Shown here piece by piece: positions 6,428-13,793 of a stretch of 29,679 nt of DNA. The position numbers and the translations under genes were made by a program. The notes beneath the pieces were generated by a model. It saw only the letters and a program-made list of their open reading frames with translations, ran no database searches and was not told the origin of the DNA. This DNA comes from an uncultured Porphyromonadaceae bacterium. GTDB lineage: Bacteria; Bacteroidota; Bacteroidia; Bacteroidales; Muribaculaceae. The stretch's first letter is position 1, and every line of letters starts with the position of its first letter. The stretch is taken from NCBI GenBank assembly GCA_902489275.1, contig CABTZK010000024.1:1-29679 (forward strand), read 5' to 3'.

Positions 6428-8307
6428 TATTGTTGATTGACGGCATTCCCGCTGAAATGAAAGCGGGATCAAGTTTTGAGTACCATTCGGACAACAGGCT
6501 GTTCCACGACCGTGACGATTACTCGCTGAGCATTGAGCTGCCCGTGCGGGGCTGCTGGAACAACCGGAAGATATTCAAAAATATCGAGCGCAAGGATGTG
6601 GATCTTGACAAAATCTTTTACGATGCCCAGATCATCATGCCCGGCTTGGTGAAATCGGGAGCCGTGGCGGTGACCTCGGTCACGGATGACACCATCAAGG
6701 TGCAGTTCCTCGAAAACAGGTCTTTCCAGAATTTCTACCCCGCTTTTGACACGACATTCGTCGATGAGCTGGAAATGCCATGCACGCAGCCATTGCCGGT
6801 TGACACGCCGCCATGGCTTTGCTGGGCACAGAAAGCCGTGATCGCGCTGCCATGGGTGAATGCGGACACGGGGAACATCCAAAACCGGGCTGAGCGCAAG
6901 AATGGCACATGGCAATGGCACACAGCCGCCGATGACGATGACGACACCGAGGTGGTGCATGCCCTGTCTCCGCAAATACGCCTCTACCAGCTTGTGCATT
7001 TGGTTTGCTCCGCGCTCGGCTATGAGTTCCAGGACACCCAATGGAGGGCATCGGAACTCTACCATCTCTACTCCTTTAACTGCGTGCCTGCCGTGTGGGG
7101 CACGCTGTGGTGGAACAAGACGCTCCCGCATTGGACTGTCAATGAGTTCTTCGAGAACATCGAGCGCTTCCTTGGCGGGGAATTCGATTTCGACCACAAG
7201 GGGAAGAGAATCGCTTTCTCCTTCTCCTCGGAAAAGTGCGTGAAGGCTGGCGCGGTGGAGCTGAAAGAAATTGTCGACGAGTTCTCTGCCGAGGTTTCCA
7301 AAGGCGACGAGAGCGGCTATCGCCTGGAGAGAGGCATAGGCTATGAGAGCAACGGCAGTTCCCTGTGGCCAGCGTTCTCGTGCCGCTGGTTCCTGAAAAA
7401 CTTCAGGGGCTCACAAGTGGCATTCCCGAATTTGCAGGCATTGGTCGACAGCCTCACGCGTAATAAAATTTGGGAGGGCATTCAGCGCAACCATGCTCTT
7501 GCCTCCGACTGCACGGTGTACACGGCCGAGGACACCGGGCAGAAGTACATGCTTCATAGAATCGGACGCTGCAAGGCGGATGGGCCTTCCGATTACCAGT
7601 ACATGTACAAAATCATCCCGATGAACATCTTCGGGGACAGAGTGCCCGACGGCAGCGATGGCGATTCCGTGGAAACCCTGCAAGTGACACCGTGCCGCAT
7701 CGACAGCACGTTTGTTGACGGAAAAGAGGATTTCAAGGGATTCCTGCCTTTCGTCCAGATCAACAAGCCTAATAATGCCGCGCAAGGGGATGACAGGATA
7801 CACGGCCGCCGCCCTAACGCCACGACCGTAGACAAGTCGGTGACGCTGAAATCTTGGCTGACGAAAACGCTTGAGACTGGGGAAACGAAAGCCTCTGCCC
7901 TCTTTGACAGGATTCAGGTGGCGTTCTGGTTTGGCGATTTTGACGCGTTCGGGGACCACATGCCGTACCCGTTCCTTGACAGGTACGAGATTGTCACCGA
8001 CTACAAGAAAGACGGACATGGCCACTGGGCGAGCAAGGGCTGGAGTGTCATAGACAGCGGGCACGAGGCGTCTTTGCGGATCAACGGCGACACCGTGGGG
8101 CTTGGGGCGCGCCTCCGTGGCATCGCGAGGATTGACCCGAGGAAAAAGTACGAGTTCTCATTCCTGTCAAGGACGCTACCGAATGTGCGGGCACAATTCG
8201 TCATCAGGGGGAAAAGATACCTTTGCAGCCAAATCAAGGCAACTATCAACGAGGATGGGATGTCGCTCTTGAAGAAAGGCACGTTTTATCGCATTGCCGA
8301 TGGTTAA
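6424..8307 (+). CDS. Phage tail tip/hub-like protein following the tape measure gene
   Basis: 627 residues, starting at an ATG that overlaps the tape measure stop codon. The N-terminus (MILLIDGIPAEMKAGSSFEY, then a SIELPVRGC segment) matches, from memory, a protein regularly found directly after the tape measure gene in Bacteroides-group prophages. By position this corresponds to distal tail or hub proteins that bind the tail tube end. Aromatic-rich beta-type sequence continues throughout (for example PAVWGTLWWNKTLPHWTVNE) and there is no signal peptide. The end is unusual: its TAA at 8305-8307 overlaps the stop codon of the convergent integrase gene. No tail fibre or lysis gene lies between them. 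The tail assignment is good; the exact role is inferred from position. Confidence 0.7.
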   Translation: MILLIDGIPAEMKAGSSFEYHSDNRLFHDRDDYSLSIELPVRGCWNNRKIFKNIERKDVDLDKIFYDAQIIMPGLVKSGAVAVTSVTDDTIKVQFLENRSFQNFYPAFDTTFVDELEMPCTQPLPVDTPPWLCWAQKAVIALPWVNADTGNIQNRAERKNGTWQWHTAADDDDDTEVVHALSPQIRLYQLVHLVCSALGYEFQDTQWRASELYHLYSFNCVPAVWGTLWWNKTLPHWTVNEFFENIERFLGGEFDFDHKGKRIAFSFSSEKCVKAGAVELKEIVDEFSAEVSKGDESGYRLERGIGYESNGSSLWPAFSCRWFLKNFRGSQVAFPNLQALVDSLTRNKIWEGIQRNHALASDCTVYTAEDTGQKYMLHRIGRCKADGPSDYQYMYKIIPMNIFGDRVPDGSDGDSVETLQVTPCRIDSTFVDGKEDFKGFLPFVQINKPNNAAQGDDRIHGRRPNATTVDKSVTLKSWLTKTLETGETKASALFDRIQVAFWFGDFDAFGDHMPYPFLDRYEIVTDYKKDGHGHWASKGWSVIDSGHEASLRINGDTVGLGARLRGIARIDPRKKYEFSFLSRTLPNVRAQFVIRGKRYLCSQIKATINEDGMSLLKKGTFYRIADG

Positions 8308-9494
8308 AGCGATCCCCTCCAGTTCATCAGTTCCGGGTTCGCCCCGTAGCGGTGTGCGGCGTAGATCTCCGTAATGGACAGAGAACTGTGCCGCGCCTGG
8401 TCGCGCACGGAGAGGCTGGCCACGTTGTGCTTGAGCATTTCCGTGATGCCGGTATCCTTAAGGGAATAGAATTTCCAACATGACGGGAAACCCAAGGCTC
8501 TTCGCATTTTCTCCCAATGGTCTCTCAGAATCTTGGTGGTTGTCGGTGTCTCTCCTGGCTTGAGCCCTTTGCTGAAGATGAAGTCGCTTTGCGCGGACTC
8601 GAAGATTTTCAGGTCGATGGCGTAGAACAGCACCTGCTTCGGGAGCGTGACGGTCTGTGTCCTGTGATTCTTGCTGTTCTTCCCGCTGATGACGATGACG
8701 CACTCTCTCACCTTAATATCGCCTATCCGTATGGAGGTCAATTCTTTTGGGCGAATATAGCAGTAATAGAGCATATAGCATGCAAGCAGGAAGTGAGGAT
8801 CATGCGCTTTAAGCCACACGGAGATCTCCTTCACCTTATCGCTGGGTATGACTTCCCGCTCTTTCTGTATTAGCCTCTTCTCTACAGGCTGGATGCCGCT
8901 AGTCGGGGAGGCGGCGATGAGCCCTTTGCCGATGCAGAACCTGAAAAACACCCCAAGCCACGTCAAGTAGTTGTTGTAAGTCTGGGCCACGTTATCGCGT
9001 CCCACAAAGATCTCGTCTAAAAAGCCGTTGCAATACCTTTTGTCGGCCTGGTAAAGGTAGTAGATAGGGTGGGCGTTGATGTAGCGCGTGAAATTCTTCA
9101 GGTAGGACTTGTAACACTCGTAGGTGTCCTTGCGGTGGTATCCGCTGTTGTACATCTTCAGGATGTGAGCCTCGTATTTGTCTATTGCATCGCTTATTGT
9201 CGCATAGTTCCCTGACGACTGCTCCACCCATGGATTCCAGCCTTGTTGCAACTCGCTCGCAATTTTAGCCATCACTTCCTTGCAATACGCCCTTCTTTGG
9301 GTTGTTTTCTGGATTCGGTTGACTTTTATCCTTTTCCTTTTCAGCCTGCCCTCCGCTGGGCTGAATGCGTAAAACTCGATATACCACACTTTCCCCTCCC
9401 GTAAGGTGGGCAAGGTGTATCGCTTGATCTCATCAATGGGTCTTAGTGTTCTCTGTACCTTTTCAGGATTTTCGTGTGAGTGGAAGTCATACAT
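8304..9494 (-). CDS. Tyrosine recombinase/phage integrase
   Basis: The gene encodes 396 residues from the ATG at 9494, or 410 from an in-frame TTG at 9536. It is a site-specific recombinase for insertion and excision of the element. Numbering from 9494, an N-terminal arm-binding-like region is followed by a SAM-like core-binding domain (about 95-190) and the catalytic domain (about 210-385). The active-site set is Arg248 in YIRPKELTSIR, Lys346 in YSLKDTG at the box II position, His369 in ARHSSLSITEIY, and the nucleophile Tyr378. Box II thus has Lys where many relatives have Arg. The gene lies beside tRNA-Pro, as usual for tRNA-integrating phages, and converges on the tail gene with overlapping stops. 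A run of nine A residues precedes the start. Confidence 0.9.
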   Translation of the reverse strand: MYDFHSHENPEKVQRTLRPIDEIKRYTLPTLREGKVWYIEFYAFSPAEGRLKRKRIKVNRIQKTTQRRAYCKEVMAKIASELQQGWNPWVEQSSGNYATISDAIDKYEAHILKMYNSGYHRKDTYECYKSYLKNFTRYINAHPIYYLYQADKRYCNGFLDEIFVGRDNVAQTYNNYLTWLGVFFRFCIGKGLIAASPTSGIQPVEKRLIQKEREVIPSDKVKEISVWLKAHDPHFLLACYMLYYCYIRPKELTSIRIGDIKVRECVIVISGKNSKNHRTQTVTLPKQVLFYAIDLKIFESAQSDFIFSKGLKPGETPTTTKILRDHWEKMRRALGFPSCWKFYSLKDTGITEMLKHNVASLSVRDQARHSSLSITEIYAAHRYGANPELMNWRGSL

Positions 9495-9550
9495 TTTTTT
9501 TTGACATTTCTTGCGGAAACGCCAAATGTTTGACAAGAGGTTACAATTTT

Positions 9551-9570
9551 TTTGTCCCGTATTTGTCCCG
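9551..9570. repeat. Direct repeats TTTGTCCCG, 11-bp period, upstream of the integrase
   Basis: TTTGTCCCG occurs at 9551-9559 and again at 9562-9570, so both copies face the same side of the helix. They lie between the integrase gene and the tRNA attachment site. That is where arm-type integrase or excisionase sites, or a repressor operator, are expected. The assignment is positional only. Confidence 0.5.
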
Positions 9571-9584
9571 ATGGACTTCTTGAA

Positions 9585-9625
9585 AATTAGGCTAAATAGT
9601 TGATTATCAACTATTTAGCCTAATT
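9585..9625 (-). terminator. Perfect 20-bp inverted repeat just 3' of tRNA-Pro
   Basis: AATTAGGCTAAATAGTTGAT (9585-9604) is the exact reverse complement of 9606-9625, with a single base between. It begins one base past the tRNA CCA end and, on the minus strand, is followed by TTTTC. It could end tRNA-Pro transcription before the integrase gene. It is A/T-rich and unusually perfect, and it sits at the presumed phage junction, so a recombination role (attP element, cruciform) is also possible. Confidence 0.65.
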
Positions 9626-9626
9626 G

Positions 9627-9703
9627 TGGTCGGGGTACCAGGATTCGAACTTGGGACCTCCTGCTCCCAAAGCAGGCGCGCTAACCAACTGCGCTACACC
9701 CCG
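9627..9703 (-). tRNA. tRNA-Pro (anticodon TGG)
   Basis: The minus strand folds into a complete 77-base tRNA including an encoded CCA. The acceptor stem is CGGGGTG/TACCCCG (with a terminal G-T wobble), the D arm has GCGC stems around AGTTGGTTA, and the anticodon arm is CCTGC-TTTGGGA-GCAGG, giving TGG (Pro). The T arm is CCAAG-TTCGAAT-CCTGG, which contains one A-C mismatch. The phage integrase lies downstream of its 3' end, so the 3' half is the probable attB/attR core. Its promoter is at 9764-9793. Confidence 0.95.
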
Positions 9704-9763
9704 AAAAGGAATGAGTGGCATCGCCTGGAGGACGATAGCCCAGCCTTTCTTGAAAAGGCGATG

Positions 9764-9793
9764 CAAAGGTACAACTTTTTTTTGTACTTGCAA
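9764..9793 (-). promoter_or_regulatory. Promoter of tRNA-Pro
   Basis: On the minus strand, TTG (9793-9791) lies 19 bases before TACCTTTG (9771-9764), an excellent match to the Bacteroidota consensus. The predicted start near 9757 gives a leader of about 54 bases before the mature tRNA. Confidence 0.7.
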
Positions 9794-9830
9794 GCGTTTT
9801 TCCCGAAAAGTTCAAAATTTTCCCGTATCG

Positions 9831-9863
9831 TTGCGCTGTTTCGGCGGGAATGTTGTAATTTTG
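9831..9863 (+). promoter_or_regulatory. Promoter of aspS
   Basis: TTG at 9831-9833, a 22-base spacer, and TAATTTTG at 9856-9863 match the Bacteroidota promoter form. The predicted start near 9870 leaves a leader of about 80 bases before the aspS ATG at 9953. Confidence 0.6.
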
Positions 9864-9952
9864 TGAATTACTTGCTTGCGAGCAAGGAGCGGCATGCGTG
9901 TGGCTCGCTTGCCCGCGCTAAAAACGTAAAAACAACACATCATAAAGATATC

Positions 9953-11728
9953 ATGTACAGAACAAAGACTAATGGCGAGCTCCGCATCGAGCATGTGGGC
10001 GAAGCAGTGACCCTTGCAGGCTGGGTGCAGCGCGCCCGAAAGATGGGTGGAATGACCTTTGTAGACCTGCGCGACCGTTATGGGATCACCCAAATCGTGT
10101 TTAACAATGAGGTGGACGCTGAGTTGTGCGAGCGTGCCAACCGCCTGGGCCGCGAGTTTGTGATTCAAATCAAGGGCAAGGTGACCGAGCGCACGAGCAA
10201 AAACCCGAAAATGGCTACTGGCGACATCGAAGTGACTGCCAGCGAGCTCAAGGTGCTGAGCACGAGCCTCACCCCCCCTTTCACGATTGAGGATCACACC
10301 GATGGCGGTGACGACCTCCGCATGAAGTACCGTTACCTCGACTTGCGCCGCGATGTGGTGCGCCACAATATGGAATTGCGCCACAATATGGCGATTCTAA
10401 TTCGCAACTATTTAGATTCCAATGATTTCCTTGAAGTCGAGACCCCCATCCTCATTGGCTCTACTCCCGAGGGTGCCCGTGACTTTGTGGTGCCGTCACG
10501 CATGAATCCCGGGCAGTTCTATGCCCTGCCCCAAAGCCCCCAAACGCTCAAGCAACTCCTCATGGTGGCCGGCTTTGACCGTTACTTCCAGATTGCCAAG
10601 TGCTTCCGCGACGAGGACTTGCGTGCCGACCGCCAGCCCGAGTTCACACAGATTGACTGCGAGATGAGTTTCGTTGACCAGGAAGACGTGATTGACCTTT
10701 TCGAGGGACTTGCCCGCCATCTGTTCAAGGAAGTGCGGGGCGTGGACTTGCCCGCCAAGCTACCACAGATGCCTTGGCACGAGGCAATGCGCCGCTTCGG
10801 CAGCGACAAGCCCGACATGCGCTTTGGCATGGAGTTTGTGGAACTCATGGACACGCTCCAGAAAGGCAAGTTCAACGTGTTTGACACAGCAGGCTACACT
10901 GGCGGCATTTGCGTTCCTGGCTGCGCCAGCTACACGCGCAAGCAACTTGACCAGCTCACCGACTTCGTGAAGCGTCCGCAAATCGGCGCCAAGGGTTTGG
11001 TCTATGTGAAATATAACGAGGACGGCACGGTGAAAAGCAGCGTGGACAAGTTCTACAGCCAAGAGGATCTGCTCGAACTCAAAGCGAAAATGGGTGCAAA
11101 AGACGGCGACCTCGTGCTCATTCTGAGTGGCGAGAATGCCAACAAGACCCGCGTCCAACTGTGTTCGCTGCGCCTGGAGATGGGCGACCGCCTCGGCTTG
11201 CGCGACAAGAACAAGTTTGAGTGCCTTTGGGTGGTCGACTTCCCACTCTTTGAGTGGAGCGACGAGGAGCAGCGCCTCATGGCCACCCACCACCCTTTCA
11301 CCATGCCCAACCCCGACGACATCCCGCTGCTCGACGAGCATCCCGAACAGGTGCGCGCCAAGGCCTACGACTTCGTGTGCAACGGCATCGAGGTGGGTGG
11401 CGGCAGCCTCCGCATCCACGACAAGGACTTGCAAGCCAAGATGTTTGAAATCTTAGGCTTCACACCCGAGCGAGCCATGGCGCAATTTGGGTTTTTGATC
11501 AATGCCTTCAAGTATGGCGCGCCCCCGCATGCAGGATTGGCCTTTGGCTTCGACCGCTTTGTGTCCATCATGGCAGGCCTTGACAGCATTCGCGACTGCA
11601 TCGCCTTCCCCAAGAACAACAGTGGCCGCGACGTGATGCTTGACGCGCCTAACGAGCTTGATCCCAAGCAACTCGACGAGCTCTGCCTCAAAGTCGAGGT
11701 GAGCAACGCCACAGCTGCTGACCAGTGA
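9953..11728 (+). CDS. aspS: Aspartate--tRNA ligase
   Basis: 591 residues from the ATG at 9953, the usual length of bacterial AspRS. The open frame runs upstream into the tRNA region, but the family N-terminus (MYRTKTNGELRIEHVGEAVT) fixes the start. It charges tRNA-Asp with aspartate in the cytoplasm. An OB-fold anticodon-binding domain occupies about residues 1-105 (GWVQRARKMGGMTFVDLRDR). The class II catalytic core follows, with QSPQ at 194-197, motif 2 FRDED at 218-222, and motif 3 GFDRF at 532-536; a bacterial GAD insertion lies between them. It is a single-gene unit with its own promoter and a strong hairpin terminator. Confidence 0.98.
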   Translation: MYRTKTNGELRIEHVGEAVTLAGWVQRARKMGGMTFVDLRDRYGITQIVFNNEVDAELCERANRLGREFVIQIKGKVTERTSKNPKMATGDIEVTASELKVLSTSLTPPFTIEDHTDGGDDLRMKYRYLDLRRDVVRHNMELRHNMAILIRNYLDSNDFLEVETPILIGSTPEGARDFVVPSRMNPGQFYALPQSPQTLKQLLMVAGFDRYFQIAKCFRDEDLRADRQPEFTQIDCEMSFVDQEDVIDLFEGLARHLFKEVRGVDLPAKLPQMPWHEAMRRFGSDKPDMRFGMEFVELMDTLQKGKFNVFDTAGYTGGICVPGCASYTRKQLDQLTDFVKRPQIGAKGLVYVKYNEDGTVKSSVDKFYSQEDLLELKAKMGAKDGDLVLILSGENANKTRVQLCSLRLEMGDRLGLRDKNKFECLWVVDFPLFEWSDEEQRLMATHHPFTMPNPDDIPLLDEHPEQVRAKAYDFVCNGIEVGGGSLRIHDKDLQAKMFEILGFTPERAMAQFGFLINAFKYGAPPHAGLAFGFDRFVSIMAGLDSIRDCIAFPKNNSGRDVMLDAPNELDPKQLDELCLKVEVSNATAADQ

Positions 11729-11757
11729 GAAATCCTTTGCCACAGCCCTATTCTATC

Positions 11758-11798
11758 GCGTTGGCCACTTTCCCGGGAAGGTGGCCAACGCTGTTGTT
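11758..11798 (+). terminator. Terminator of aspS
   Basis: A 17-bp inverted repeat, GCGTTGGCCACTTTCCC at 11758-11774 against 11775-11791, has one T-G wobble and no spacer, so the true loop forms inside the CCCGGG centre. It is followed by TGTTGTTT. It lies 30 bases after the aspS stop codon. Confidence 0.8.
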
Positions 11799-11812
11799 TA
11801 AACCATCGGTGA

Positions 11813-12872
11813 TGCCCAATCATCCATCCCAAACGTGTCATTGCTGTAAAAAGCAGCGCTGCCGATGTGGCCAGCATCTCGACCGACGGCACCGTGACCC
11901 CCTTGAAAGAGGGCACGACAACTATCAAAGCCACCTTTGACGGAAGCAACGATGCGACCTACGAGTCAGGTGAGGCCAGTTATGAGCTGACCGTAAAGCG
12001 GGGTCACCCATCTTTGCAGTTTCCAACAGGGGTTAACGGCAACCAGATTCTAAAAGATATTGGCGAAGCCAATTTCACATACGAGGCCACTTTGCATCCC
12101 GACATCGAGGGCGCAGTCATCACCTATAAGAGTAGCAATGAGGGAGTCGCCTCGGTAGATTCCATCACAGGCGAGGTGACCCTTGGAGCCACTGAAGGAT
12201 GGGCCTCCATCACGGCTACCTTTGCGGGGAATGACCAGTACGAGCCTTCGAGTGCCTCCTACGGCATCGAGTTGTGCAATCCTATTCTTGCAGGAGCCAT
12301 TATCTTCAACGCCGAATACAACTCTTTTTCATCGGTCGAAGGCACCTCCTACGCCGAGGGCACAAGCCATATATTTATAGCAGGCAACTACTTAGAATAT
12401 CCGTTCACGCATACTGCAACTGATGTGGTGCGTGTGGGATGCCAATCAACGAGCGTTCACAGTAGCAGCACACCAGGGCAACAGCGTCAATGCCCATGAC
12501 TTCCCAGGCGCTTTCATTCAGGTCGATTTTTCATATAACGAGGACCAGAATGCGCGCAACGATTTCCTAGACGGATCCAATTGTGACGGCAAGGTCTATG
12601 ACTTCAAAGCTATTATCTATATCGCTCCTCCAGCGCCACCAAGGACAGCTCATCTTTATCCTGGTGAAACGCCTACCTACACAGTTTTCCCGCTTGACCT
12701 GCGGAGCGATGTCACAACCGAGGTTACCGATGTGAAAGCAGAGAAAAGCGTGAAGAGCGTGCGCTACTTCAACCTGGCCGGCATGGAGCGCTCAACCCCA
12801 CTCGACGGGGCGAACATCGTGGTGACTACCTACACCGACGGCAGCCAAACGACCGCCAAGATGATACGATAG
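11813..12872 (+). pseudogene. Decayed Ig-like (BIG2-type) surface protein with C-terminal sorting-like domain
   Basis: The first frame reads as the middle of a bacterial Ig-like protein: VASISTDGTVTPLKEGTTTI, then a second repeat containing YKSSNEGVASVDSITGEVTL. It starts abruptly after a TGA (11810-11812), with no ATG, no signal peptide and only part of the first Ig repeat. It runs out of frame near 12435 and reaches a stop at 12499. The +1 frame continues the same protein (DANQRAFTVAAHQGNSVNAH) to 12872 and ends in a typical Bacteroidales sorting-like domain (VRYFNLAGMERS, then ANIVVTTYTDGSQTTAKMIR). Removing one G from the GGG near 12437 would rejoin the frames. I read this as an N-terminally truncated, frameshifted remnant of an exported protein; a sequencing error could explain the frameshift but not the missing start. 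Confidence 0.75.
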
Positions 12873-12904
12873 CCCCCTCCCGCCGAAATATTGGCATTTT
12901 GCAC

Positions 12905-12937
12905 AGCGAGCGCTCCATGTCCCCCTGGGCGCTCGCT
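12905..12937 (+). terminator. G/C-rich hairpin after the pseudogene
   Basis: AGCGAGCGC (12905-12913) pairs with GCGCTCGCT (12929-12937), with further CCA/TGG pairing inside. No clean T tract follows, so it is only a possible terminator. Confidence 0.45.
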
Positions 12938-12993
12938 TGCTGCATCCCAAGCCAGGAGAGAGGTCAAGGCGCGAATCGAATTGCGGACGGGGC

Positions 12994-13024
12994 TTGCTGT
13001 TCTGCTTGATTTGCATTATCTTTG
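12994..13024 (+). promoter_or_regulatory. Promoter of the LUD-domain gene
   Basis: TTG at 12994-12996, a 20-base spacer, and TATCTTTG at 13017-13024 match the Bacteroidota consensus almost ideally. The predicted start near 13031 gives a leader of about 18 bases before the ATG at 13049, which supports that start codon. Confidence 0.75.
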
Positions 13025-13048
13025 TTGAACCATAAAATTCTACTCTTG

Positions 13049-13687
13049 ATGACACCTATTGAAATTAGAAACGAGAAACTGGCGGGGAAAGTCATGAAGA
13101 ATCTCACTCGTCGCCATTTCGACAGCTACTACTGCGCGACTGCCAAGCAGGCCGTGGAGCAGGTCAAGCGGCTCATCCCCGATGGCAGCAGCGTGACCTG
13201 GGGTGGCTCGATGACCCTCGGCGAGATGGGGCTCACCCAAGAGCTGAAGCATGACGGACGCTGGAAAGTGCTTGACCGCGCCGATGCCAAAGGGGCTGAC
13301 GAGACACGCCGGCACTACCTGAAAGCGTTTGATTGCGACTACTTCCTGTGCTCGGCCAATGCCATGACCGAGGATGGCGTGCTGGTGAACATTGACGGCA
13401 ACGGCAACCGTGTGGCCGCCATCACCTACGGGCCACGCCATGTGATTTTTGTAGTGGGGCTCAACAAGGTGTGCCAAAACGTGGAGGCGGCCTTGTCGCG
13501 CGCCCGCGGCACGGCGGCGCCCCTCAACACGTCGCGCCTGAACCTCGACACGCCTTGCTGCAAAGATGGCGTGTGCCACAACTGCAATGCCGAGCACTGC
13601 ATCTGCAACTACGTGCACTTCATGCGCAATTCCTATCCTGCGGGGCGACACACCGTGGTTCTTGTGGGCGAGCCGCTGGGATATTAA
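13049..13687 (+). CDS. LUD-domain (LutC-like) protein with Cys-rich tail
   Basis: 212 residues from the ATG at 13049. The LUD (DUF162) fold is indicated by AKQAVEQVKRLIPDGSSVTW, the GGSMTLGEMGL segment at about 52-62, ALHHALFVR-type counterparts (here YFLCSANAMTEDGVLVNIDG at about 98-117), and YGPRHVIFVVGLNKV. LutC-type proteins take part in lactate utilisation with the iron-sulfur proteins LutA and LutB. Neither partner is nearby and the gene stands alone, so its substrate is unknown. A cluster of six cysteines at 170-186 (CCKDGVCHNC, then CIC) could bind a metal or Fe-S centre. It is transcribed from its own consensus promoter and ends at a shared bidirectional terminator. Confidence 0.88.
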   Translation: MTPIEIRNEKLAGKVMKNLTRRHFDSYYCATAKQAVEQVKRLIPDGSSVTWGGSMTLGEMGLTQELKHDGRWKVLDRADAKGADETRRHYLKAFDCDYFLCSANAMTEDGVLVNIDGNGNRVAAITYGPRHVIFVVGLNKVCQNVEAALSRARGTAAPLNTSRLNLDTPCCKDGVCHNCNAEHCICNYVHFMRNSYPAGRHTVVLVGEPLGY

Positions 13688-13709
13688 GTTTCCCATCTGG
13701 CAAGGGACT

Positions 13710-13752
13710 AAACAAGGGAATAAGACCGTGTATTGGTCTTATTCCCTTGTTT
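13710..13752. terminator. Bidirectional terminator between the LUD gene and the helicase gene
   Basis: AAACAAGGGAATAAGACC (13710-13727) is the exact reverse complement of 13735-13752, with a 7-base loop. Arms ending in A or T runs on both sides let it work in either direction, as expected between these convergent genes. Confidence 0.85.
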
Positions 13753-13793
13753 GTCGAGCTTCAATTTCCTTGCTGCTCCCCTATCGCCTGCCA

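Noticed and set aside
9626..9952. Extension of the aspS frame to 9626
   Set aside because: It overlaps tRNA-Pro and both promoters; the family N-terminus begins at the ATG at 9953.
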